Positions 32,501-44,500 of a stretch of 64,000 nucleotides of DNA are shown one piece after another. Within the stretch, counting starts at the first letter, position 1. Each line of letters begins with the position of its first letter. The translations under genes and the position numbers were made by a program. Source of the stretch: Alentia gelatinosa (taxonomy: Eukaryota; Annelida; Polychaeta; Phyllodocida; Polynoidae); contig OX465579.1 of assembly GCA_950022655.1 (NCBI GenBank), positions 179,618,303 through 179,682,302 on the forward strand, in the 5' to 3' direction. The notes beneath the pieces were generated by a model. That model searched no databases. It saw only the letters and a list, made by a program, of their open reading frames with translations, and was not told the DNA's origin.

Positions 32501-35500
32501 CTATTCCAAACCTTAAATTGCAATATGACAAACCCACAAAAAATGTAGCCAAATATAGGAGTATGATTTTTCATTTCCCAGAATGCCATTTATTAAAATT
32601 TCTGAATTTGTATTTGTGTATAGTTACTATGTTATTCCATGTGAAAAATCTATACAAAGCATAGTGGCCCCTACATTTTGAAACCCTTTTACCATGCCCC
32701 TACTGTAACCTGCAGTGATAACCACACACACAGTGCCAATTAGTATTCATATGAGCCACATCATGGGTAAATATTATGTCATTTCAGTTGGGGGAAACTA
32801 GTTACACAGCTACTCCAACAAGCAGTGTTGTGGCAGACTGGAGTCAAGGTTGGTTAGAGGACATCCCCAGCCAGAAGTATGACCTGAAGATCAAGAAGCT
32901 GCACTGGAGTATAGCTTACGAGTATAGTGTTGAAGTTACTCAAAGTGATGGGCAGGTTGAACCAACTCATAAATTCCATATCACAGTTGTTGGTAAGTGT
33001 TCAGTTCATTGTTTGTATCTGTAGATGCACATATATGTTTGTGGTATTTATCTGCAGTGCATTTATCAGGCTGATAATTAGATACGATCGTATGGTAGGT
33101 GTTATTGTAATCTGTACTCTGGGAGTATAGATCCAAATCGGTGACATTTAAATGTTGGAAGTAATTATAAACATAATTGGTTTAGAGATGGAGAGTACAG
33201 TGTCTAAGTTACTCAAAATGATTGGCAAGTTGAACCAACTGGTCCCAGCCGCTGTGGTTGTCTCGGACCACAGCGGCAAGCAGGCCTTTGATGGTCCAGT
33301 TCAGTTGCTCCACCAAGCCGTCGCTTTTTGGATTAAACGAACAGGTTCTCGTCTTGGACACCCCCAGGACTCGCAACGTCGCCTGAGACACCCGACTATC
33401 AAAACTCTGCCCCTGGTTTCATCAGGGGTGCCGTTCCATTGGTGTGGCGGCCCCACGTGCCCCATGGGGCATTGCCGGCGCCGTGGGGGATCCTTTGTCT
33501 GTAGGCAGGCTGGACAGGCTGCACACCATCGCAGCACAGCTTTCCTATATCCCAGCCAATAGTACGAGGCCTGACTGCGGGTCCGTGCGGTCCCAAAGTG
33601 AAGTGTGTAATTTGCGTAAGACTGGGTCCCTGTCCCCCGAGGGGGGGAATCACTCACCAGATGTGGCCGAGGACACCCTCCTTGAGCTGCAGTCGCCCTA
33701 ACTGAGCCCGCCAGGTATGAGTCCCGGTAGAGTCCTCTTCGTTACCTTCACCAACATCCTCCCCGGTCACCCAACCCCGCACCCATATACCATAAAACAG
33801 GGTCCTGGGTTTGAGCCACTTCCCATCCCCCATCGGCCCCCGTGTACCGTAGTCAAATTCGGCACAGGTATGAAGTATTATTAAAAGTGAAAGGTTTTTA
33901 GGAATTAGTTATATCTATATTTCAGGGTTTGTTATATTGTTATAATCGTTAATGTTATAATGTTAATGAGTTCATCAGTATTCATGGGTATACTGTATTA
34001 AAAAGTTCCTGTAATAAGGGTTTATATGTGTATTGACTATCAATAATATTGGGACATACAACAGAGACTATACAGTTATTTATCTATCATTTATAAGCAT
34101 AAGATCCCCTACACCTCCGTTACAGCCAGGGGATCGCCCACATCCATTACAGGATCGCAAGGTCTCCTGGCCCGGCCCTGGCGATGAGTCGTGATCCAGT
34201 GACAGGCTTCCTCTGGCTCCCACCCACACTGGGAACATGACCGCCGGGATAACCCATCTGCGTTGCCGTGACGTTTCCCTGGCCGGTGCTTTTTTGTACT
34301 CATATGTGTCTAAGACCTGGAGCCACCTGACGACCTGAACCTTTGGCTCCTTGAAGTTAGTGACCCACTTAAGGGCTGCATGGTCGGTCCAAATTTGAAT
34401 GGGTCTTCTCACCAAATAGTGGCGGAACCGCTTAAGTCCGAAGATGGCCCCAAAGAACTCCCGGCGGGTTACGCAGTAATTCCTTTCGGGCTGATTAAGT
34501 GTGCGGATGGCGCCCCTCTATCCACTGAGACAGAACCACGCCTAGCTTGTCATCACTTTCATCTGTGTCCAGTATCAGCTGGCCCTGCTCCGGAGGATCG
34601 GCCAGCACAGGCGCGGCCACTAAGGCCTCCCGCAGTACTTGAAATGCCTTCCTGCAGGCTTCCGAGAATCATTTTGCTTTTTCAGACAGCACCGACCTGG
34701 CCATCATTGCAAAGTCTTTTATGAAGGAGCGGTAATAACTGGCCAATCCCAAGAAACTGAGCACCTCATGTATGTTCTGGGGCTCTTGCCTCCTAGGCAA
34801 ATTTAAAATATCGATTAAAGGCAGGCGTCCACCAACTACGACAAGGCTACGACAAGAGCTGACAAGAAAGTTCCTACGGCGCCTTGTCGCAGCCTTGTCG
34901 TGAGAAGGGGGGCTTTACGACAGCGTTGTCGGGGCATGTCATAGACATTTCAGAAATGGTCGACTATCTTATCCGTAATCCAGGATATCTGACCAGGCAG
35001 CTGGATCTATGACTGGGGAAAATTTAAACCAAAATTTTGAAGAGATAGGAGGGTACAGTAAGTTTACAGTCATATAACTTTCCAACCTAACCACAAGACA
35101 TACGGTGGGAGTTTTATTGTTCTCAAGGTCATACCTATACAACCAGTAGTTTTTACTGGGATGTATAAGCATAGAAGTAAGGAATTCTCAATGAAAAATT
35201 GTGGTCCAACCGTCCTTATAGGAGGATCAGTTTGTCAGGGCCTTTGTTTACCTTTTTACTTCATATGGTGACATGAAATGGTTTTACAGGCACAAGTGAA
35301 AATGTTTTGTAGAGGTCAGTCTTTTTTTGCAGTAGGTGATGTAAGAGGTACAACTCTGTCTATGTTTTATGTGTTAAGTCATGGTACACTTCATACCCCC
35401 AGTTATGTGCTGAAGTATTGTAAACTATGCGACTAGTATATTGTAGGAATTACTACAGTGAAATTGTAAAACTTTACATTATTCTCATTCATATTCTAAT

Positions 35501-38500
35501 GTCTCCCCCAGGCATTTTTACATTCTAGCATAGGTTATATATATATCAACAACGACAAAAGAGAAGAAAAAAACCAGGCTTTGGTAGAGACTCATACCTA
35601 GTAGTCATATTGAAAAATTGAGCTATGTAACACCGACAACACTGTACATTGATAGAGAAATAAAAGCTGCTATTAAAAAAATATGAATATATAATATCTT
35701 ATAAGAGAAAAGGCCTACTGTACCATAGTCAAATACCGCCCGGGAGTGGAGTATAATTAAAAGTGAAAGATTTTAAGAAGTTAATTATATTTATATTTTA
35801 AGTTTTATTATATGTTTATAATCATAACCGGATATGCTTGCATGCAAGCATAACTAAAGCGACCGGGGTGGGTGGGGAGTTAGCTCAGTGGTAAAAAGCA
35901 CGAGACTTTGTTGATTCGGGTCCCACTGCAGCCACTTTTCTCCTACACCCCCCAGCAGTGGTAGATTTACTGCTATATCAAAGGCCAATCCTTCTCATAC
36001 CATGTCTATGTGGTGTGGGAAGTAAAAGAACTCTCACCTCAGAAAATGTGTAGGGGTGGGATTTCTTCCTAAATTCATTTCATAGATTTGATCACCACCC
36101 TTGTGGTGTAAAAGAACCTTGAGAAAGTCTGGTGAGAACCTTCAATGGTTAACTGGACGTTAAATCAAACCCACAAACACAAACACCTCCCCACGTTAAT
36201 TGGTTAATGAACATTAACTAATTAACTCAATAGATTCTTATTCACATTTATAATTAAGATTCAGGCCTAATCCCCGCACTCTGTACTATAGCAGAACGGT
36301 GGGTTAGTTCTCCTACTGTCCACCAGACGTCTCTGACGACGGGCACATAGGTAACTATAATCAGAGTTCATCAGTCTATAATCCATCTATATACCTGAAT
36401 TACATTACCACTTCCATTATCATATCATAACAACATAGACAAAACACCACCACTACCAGAACACTACAAAGGTAGGTGAAGGTGAAGAGGTGTAGTTTGG
36501 AGGGCAAAAGAATGTAATGTGCATGCAGTGTGGAAGCAGAAAGCAGTGTGGAAGCAGAAGTGAGAATAAGGGAAACCTGAAATGGACATGAGTGTGGTGC
36601 AGAGTTTAGATACCAAAGGGGCGCACACATGTGGTGCGCAGTGTAGATATTGGAGAGACCAGGGGGGCAATGACCACCCCTGACCATAGGCCATGAGTAA
36701 CCAATTGGAAAAGTGTAACTTTGCAGGAATATCATTTTATCAATGCCTAAAACATTCCCTCACTTCGTCTACTCTAGATGGCTTGCAGTACTTTCTGAGT
36801 AAGTCTCATGACGTTACTGAAGGGGTGGTCCTGAACATGGACTGCGTGGTGCAATTTAGAGGTGGACTGTCACCCAAGATGGAGTGGAAGGATGAGCATG
36901 GCCAGAGCATTCCTGGTCATATGATCATGGAAGGGTATGTGTTCAATCTAAGTAATCGGTGTACCATGTTTGGAACTTGTAGCCTGATAACCACTATACA
37001 CACTGGATGCCGTAGATTATCATGGATCATCTTGATATCCGTCACAGAAACCTTAGATGCAATTTCTGAAAATTAATGTGAGAAAAAAGGAAAAATGGGC
37101 TTGTCTTTGTTTGATGCCTGATCCTGTTCCTCTACTGCTTACCTAATATCAGTGACTCAATAACTTTGAGAAATAAATAGCTGTTTTGGCATTGCCATAA
37201 TTTCAGTTTAAGCAAGTAATGTATAAATGTTCATTAAACTGTAACGGGTGAGGGCCACATCTGGGGCCATAGGGGTGTGCTATTTTAGTATTGGTCTTGA
37301 CCAATACAAAAATAGCACACCCCACAGCGCTGGACGTGGCTCAGGGTATAATTATTCATTATTCTTGACTATACTACTATAATATAATATTACTCAATAG
37401 AAACGGGTCTCGGATTAACCCATGGTGAAGAGGGGCGAACACGGCAGTGTGGGAAGCTGTTTTCCGCACCGTGGCACCCGCGGGAACGTTCCCAAGACCG
37501 TGTGTACACGCATGTGTGCATGTGGTGAAGAGAAATCCATTTGCGTTCGAGGCACCTCGTACACTCTCCCAGCACAGCTTCGAGTTTGTCCCGTGGAATG
37601 GTGACGACCATGTCACGTGTATTCAACGTGAACCCCAACCACGTGATGACTTGAGTAGGGGGTTCGCATTTTTCCTCCGCAAATTGTAGGCCTAACATGT
37701 CGGCTAGGTCGATGAAGGTCTGGTAGGCTTGGTAGGCCTCGTCTTCCCGTGCCGCCGCCCCGGCGAAGTCGTCCAAATAAGCGAATACTCGAAAGCCGGC
37801 TTGGGCCCTGATATAAACGACCGCGTTAGACGTCCTCTGACACGCAACTGAAGACGACCTACACCCGAAAGGGGGGCATCTCTCCACGTAGTAGGCGCCT
37901 TGCACGTGAAAACACAGAAAAGGGGCGTCGCCCGGGTCGACCTTCAACTGTCTGTAGGCCCTACTGAGATCAGCCTTCCAAACGTATGAGTGTCGGCCTA
38001 ACGTCTCAATGAGTCCAGTCAAGTCGCCTATCGTAGGCAGTGTGTAGGCGCAGCCTTGTCCCAAATACAACCGGTATCCCATCATTAACTGCCTTGCCCT
38101 CGGGAAAAGATAAGTCGAGGATTACTCTCCTGTCCCTAGAATCCCGCTTGGGACGTGTCAAAAGCGGGGACACCTGAGTATTAATGCCGAACGGTAAAGC
38201 CTCGAAAGGTCCTAGGAGTCCGCCTAAGCGGATTTCTTTGTCAACAAAACGCTGTAAATCAGGAATACAAGCCCGAGCCGAGGCGTGGTTGACATATGTA
38301 GGGAGCGGCCATTGCTCCCGGGTATAGCCAATAGGCCACCCAAAATCGAGAAAATCACACAATTGTACATCATGAAAATCGGCTAAACGAGCTCTCCACT
38401 CGTCCACGTGGAGAGCTGAGGAGCCCCCTCAAAATTGTAAGCCTTAACGTTGGTGATAATAGAATAATCCGCAGTAAACTTTGGGTACCGCTCCCTGAAC

Positions 38501-41500
38501 TCCTCAGAAGGCTGAGGGCGCCAAAAAGCGCTAACCGCTCCCGCCACGCGGGGCGGCACATGATTGGACGAGGAGTTGTCCACCTCCCCGCCCATGTCGC
38601 CGCAAGCGCTCTCCGAGTAGCAGTCCGTGCGTGCCGGCTGGGAGCGCGAGGAATCATCCAACTTAGTCGCGTGCGGCAGGCATACCTGCCCTACCTCCAA
38701 AGGGCCGATTTGTACTCCTAGCCGCTGCCGCAGACTCGTGCTTCACCTTGATGCGGCAATCCTTGGCCGCGTGGGGATGCTGTAAGCTCAATACATCATA
38801 GCAGTACTCGCAGATATGATCCACCGTGCCTGCCGCTGCGACGTGCGGCGCTTGGAGAGTGCATCCCTTCTCCGTGTTATAGGCTGGACAAGGGGGCGTG
38901 GCTCCCACCTGCTGGACGCGCCTTGCTCTTAGCCTTTCCCTTTTGGCTCAGTAAATCCTCCTTGCTGAGCCTGCCGCCCTCAGCCCGTGATATTGCCGTC
39001 CGGAGGTGCTGGATATCGCTAACAGAGTTCCAGCCTTGCAGGAATCGTCCCTCTGTAAGCCTCGAGAAAATTTCCTCGCTCCAGCGGCGCACCTGCCGGA
39101 AATCGTAAACAATGGAATCCTCGACTACCTCCCTGAGGTGTGTCATCAGCGGTCTGCGGCAACTGGCCGGTGTTTTGGGGTCGTCTGACATGCGTAAGAT
39201 GCCCCACAGATACTCTTGAACATTAAGAGCCTCCAGCCCGGCTCGCTCCCTCTTAGCTCCACGAAAAACATAGTGAGCTGGGTGGGTGGGCTTACCTGGG
39301 GTAGGCCTCAGCACGTGTGAGGTAGACTGGAGGATCTGTTGAACTTGGCGGTCGAGATCCTCGTCTTGGTAGGCCACGCCTACCGCCCGTCCATCACGTG
39401 GAATCCAGGGATGCGCAAGCTGATCCGTTGATAAGCCCGCGAAATCCGAATTTGGCGGCAAACCTGATGCCCTGGAAGCCATGGCCGCTCCTGCGGCAAT
39501 GGCTGCAGTATCGGTCACGTCAACTGCGTTTCCCGTGCAAGGCACCATCGCCCTGTCGTTCGTCTGTGTCGGCAAAACGTTGCCTGCTGGTATCTGAGGA
39601 TGCACCTTGCTTCTTTTTGCTGCCCGGTTCCTGCATCGTTCCCACGAGCCGATGTGGATGCTGCCGCCAAAATGGCCTCCTTCAGGCCTTCAATTTGGGC
39701 CTGAATCAGATCCATCCTCTTTTCGCCTCTAGCGGCCCGGCCTTCGCCCGGTGTTGAAACCTTTGGAGTCTTCGTGACTACGGCCTTGCTTCCCTTTTTA
39801 GGCGGCATGCTTTCTTCGACTTTCTGTCCAAAAAACGTAATCCTGAGAGGTTTAAGTAGCGCTCCGCTAAAGAAACGTGTTGAGTCTTTGAAAAAGTTGA
39901 TAAAACTGTCACGTGATATACACGTCACGACAGTGTCAGTTCATAAAAACGTCCTGTAGATGTCTCTTGCAGCGTTGCCGCGCTTAGTCAGACAGCTGCC
40001 TCAAGCCATTATATCTCACAGGTTCGTACCAATTATAACCCTTACAGATATGTCTTCGGAGAAAAGTGGATCTATCGGGCAAATATCACCACATCCAGAG
40101 AGCAAGCTCTACAAACCTTTACATGCAATCTTCAATTTGATGGCCCTGTCACATACACTGATTACTGCAAGGCCAGCTTTAGTGTCAAAGGTAGGTCAAT
40201 CTGTCTTCTCAAACTCTAACCTAGTCCCAAGACACTTGTTCTTAATGACATACCTGGAGGTTAGTTGTGACATGCAATATGGCAAGGAGATTCCTCAGGG
40301 GAAAAGGTTATTCATTGAATATTCATGACCAAGTCCTACCATAAATCAAGGAGGAGAACCAAATCCATAAGGGAACTTACAGGTGGGGGTCAAAGCTGTA
40401 GAACCTATATATTGCACCTCATTAGGCATACAAGCATAAGCTGCACAAGGCATTTCAATGGAGAAACCAGTGCTGATTGCTGTCAAGCTGGACAGAATAC
40501 TTGTGATGGAACTGCTGCTACTTCGTCAGAATAACACAAGAATGTGGTTGAGCTGACCTGAAACATTTTAAATTGCAATAGCAGCAAAACAAAAGAACAC
40601 AGATTCAATGCGGAAAAATGTGCATGGAAACTGAGACATTGCTTGATGACATTGATTATATAACAAGCTATCATATCTAATTCTAAAATTTCATAATATC
40701 CTGTTAAGCAATACACATGTCTTTGTTTTTGGATGGGTCTTCCACAATAGTGATCAGGTTTGTGGAAGGCTTTGCTGTCATGATCACTATGTTGGTCGCC
40801 CGAACAGTCATGCTTCGCTGATCACAATTAATAAAGACAACACTGTTTGAAAAAATCTAAACTTGCCCAGAAGTGCCCGACTCTACTCAACTCTCTTTTG
40901 ACCCCCCTGCGGAGCCTTAGCAATGTGCTTACCTGGCTTTAAGGGCTTGCACTGTGGTGGCCTCATGGTAAAGCCTACAATTGAGCATCAACATGTTTTT
41001 TTGGTTGTAGTTTTTATTTGATTACTAGCAACTCTGTCGATTTGTACTAAGCTAGCACATCTATGTGCCCTGGCCCTGGGATGTACCACTCTCGTCTAAC
41101 AATTCCTAACTGCCTTGCTGCCCCCTAGCGGGTGAACGAGGAACAATCAGAAATTCACGGTTATCATTTCGATATTTTGCCGGCAACCGGTGTAGCGATC
41201 TCATTGCATTCTCCCGAGACTGGTAGATAGAAAAAACTACATTACTAAACTTTGATTTCGGCATGGCACGAAATAAATCATAAGAGAAAAGGTATTTATG
41301 CCAATAGATCTACAAAAAAGAAGAACAGATTCTAGTATTCCCTCCACGAGATTCTCACCCTCGTGGCCCCTCAGTCTCCAAGCCTAAGTTTGGTTCACTA
41401 TGTCTCTATGTGCGGGACAGTCTCAAAGCGGATATCACAGAAATTTACACGTTTTATATGTGGTAGGTAAAAATCAAATATAGTAAATAGGCGTCAGCTG

Positions 41501-44500
41501 TTGTCAGCTGGTTTTATAAATCAGCAAGGCAGAGGATGTTATAATAATAACTACTTTTAGTCTGGTCTCCTGTTCTGATAATGCTCATCGCAATAAGGGA
41601 TTAATTCCGCTAGCTGTGATATATAATTTCTATCCATGAGCAGAGATTTTCCTTTGCCTCTGTTGAGCTTCTGACTTCTCACATCAAATACAAGTGACTT
41701 CTTTGCTAGAGCCTAAAGACATGCTATCTGGTGGGTTTTGGTCAGGGCCAAAGCAAAAATTAGGGGCAAAATTAGGAAACAGTCACTTTCCAATTCTAAC
41801 TAATCTATATCCAGATGACATTTGGCAGTTATATATCAAATAAACACTATTACAGTCACTTTCCTATTCTAACCAACCTAGATTCTAAAACCAGATGACA
41901 TTTCCTGGCCATTATACACAACTAGAGTCACTTTCTTATTCTAACCAACCTTAATTCTGCATCCAGATCATATATCCCTCTCCATTATAGATGCTAGATA
42001 CAACTACAGTCAGTCCCCGTTGAACTAAAAAATGTTGTCCTTCATTGTTGTTATCATCGGTGCCGCTCGCTATTGGGTATTGGTAGCAGTTTTGCTGCCG
42101 CTTTGATTCAAAGTGTCGCTCGCTGTTGCGGCCTCTTGATTTGAAATGCGACATGCCGCTGGCGAGACTTCACTCGACTTTTGAAACAGCTCCCAGATAG
42201 ACACTTTCCTATTCTAACCAACCAGATTTCTACATCCAGATCACAGATCCTTATACACTGTACGTGATAGACCCTCCAACAGTTACTTTCCTATTCTAAC
42301 CAAGCCAGATTCTCTATATGTTTCACACCTCCCCATTTATTATACATGATAGAACCTCTCACCATTACTTTCCTATTTTAACCAAGCCAGATTCTCTATT
42401 TATTTCACACCTCCCCATTTATTATACATGATAGAATCTCTCACCATTACTTTCCTATTCTAACCAAGCCAGATTCTATATATGTTTCACACCTCCCCAT
42501 TTATTATACATGATAGAACCTCTCACCATTAGTTTCCTATTCTAACCAAGCCAGATTCTATATATGTTTCACACCTCCCCATTTATTATACATGATAGAA
42601 CCTCTCACCATTACTTTCCTATTCTAACCAAGCCAGATTCTCTATTTATTTCACACCTCCCCATTTATTATACATGATAGAACCTCTCACCATTACTTTC
42701 CTATTCTAACCAAGTCAGATTCTATATATATTTCACACCTCCCTATTTATTATACATGATAGAACCTCTCACCATTACTTTCCTATTCTAACCAAGCCAG
42801 ATTCTATATATGTTTCACACCTCCCCATTTATTATACATGATAGAACCTCTCACCATTACTTTCCTATTCTAACCAACCAGATTTCTACATCCAGATCAC
42901 AGATCCTTATACACTGTACGTGATAGACCCTCCAACAGTTACTTTCCTATTCTAACCAAGCCAGATTCTAGATATGTTTCACACCTCCCCATTTATTATA
43001 CATGATAGAACCTCTCACCAATACTTTCCTATTTTAACCATGCCAGATTCTCTATTTATTTCACACCTCCCCATTTATTATACATGATAGAACCTCTCAC
43101 CATTACTTTCCTATTCTAACCAAGCCAGATTCTATATTTATTTCACACCTCCCCATTTATTATACATGATAGAACCTCTCACCATTACTTTCCTATTCTA
43201 ACCAACCCAGATTCTATATATATTTCGCAACTCCCTATTTATTATACATGATAGAACCTCTCACCATTACTTTCCTATTCTAACCAAGCCAGATTCTCTA
43301 TTTATTTCACACCTCCCCATTTATTATACATGATAGAACCTCTCACCATTACTTTCCTATTCTAACCAAGCCAGATTCTATATATGTTTCACACCTCCCC
43401 ATTTTTTATACATGATAGAACCTCTCACCATTACTTTCCTATTCTAACCAAGCCAGATTATATATATGTTTCACATCTCCCCATTTATTATACATGATAG
43501 AACCTCTCACCATTACTTTCCTATTCTAACCAAGCCAGATTCTATATTTATTTCACACCTCCCCATTTATTATACATGATATAACCCCTCACCATTACTT
43601 TCCTATTCTTACCAACCCAGATTCTATATATGTTTCACACCTCCCCATTTTTTATACATGATAGAACCTCTCACCATTACTTTCCTATTCTAACCAAGCC
43701 AGATTCTATATATGTTTCACACCTCCCCATTTATCATACATGATAGAACCTCTCACCATTACTTTCCTATTCTAACCAAGCCAGATTCTCTATATGTTTC
43801 ACACCTCCCCATTTATCATACATGATAGAACCTCTCACCATTTCTTTCCTATTCTAACCAAGCCAGATTCTATATATGTTTCACACCTCCCCATTTATTA
43901 TACATGATCGAACCTCTCACCATTACTTTCCTATTCCAACCAAGCCAGATTCTCTATATGTTACACACCTCACCATTTATTATACATGATAGAACCTCTC
44001 ACCATTACTTTCCTATTCTAACCAACCCAGATTCTCTATTTATTTCACACCTCCCCATTTATTATACATGATAGAACCTCTCACCATTACTTTCCTATTC
44101 TAACCAAGCCAGATTCTATATTTATTTCACACCTCCCCATTTATTATACATGATAGAACCTCTCACCATTACTTTACTATTCTAACCAAGCCAGATTCTA
44201 TATTTCTTTCACACCTCCCCATTTATTATACATGATAGAACCCCTCACCATTACTTTCCTATTCTAACCAAGCCAGATTCTATATTTATTTCACACCTCC
44301 CCATTTATTATACATGATAGAACCTCTCACCATTACTTTCCTATTCTAACCAAGCCAGATTATATATATGTTTCACATCTCCCCATTTATTATACATGAT
44401 AGAACCTCTCACCATTACTTTCCTATTCTAACCAAGCCAGATTCTATATATGTTTCACACCTCCCCATTTATTATACATGATAGAACCTCTCACCATTAC

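Larger units (their letters stand above)
32993..36777. other. Intron of gene 2 with nested elements
   Basis: It contains a truncated repeat of the V-like exon (33184-33241), a Gypsy relic, two TGTACC repeats, a SINE and hairpin repeats, listed separately. About 34933-35700 shows nothing recognisable. Confidence 0.6.
36935..40047. other. Intron of gene 2 with a DIRS-like relic
   Basis: It contains a 52-bp hairpin (37272-37323), a single GTTTC-type end (37391-37412) and the DIRS-like relic. The remainder is without signal. Confidence 0.6.

Noticed and set aside
33444..33701. Plus-strand frames opposite the Gypsy relic
   Set aside because: They are antisense shadows of the integrase region.
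38923..39757. Plus-strand frames opposite the DIRS-like relic
   Set aside because: They are antisense shadows of the gag-like frame.
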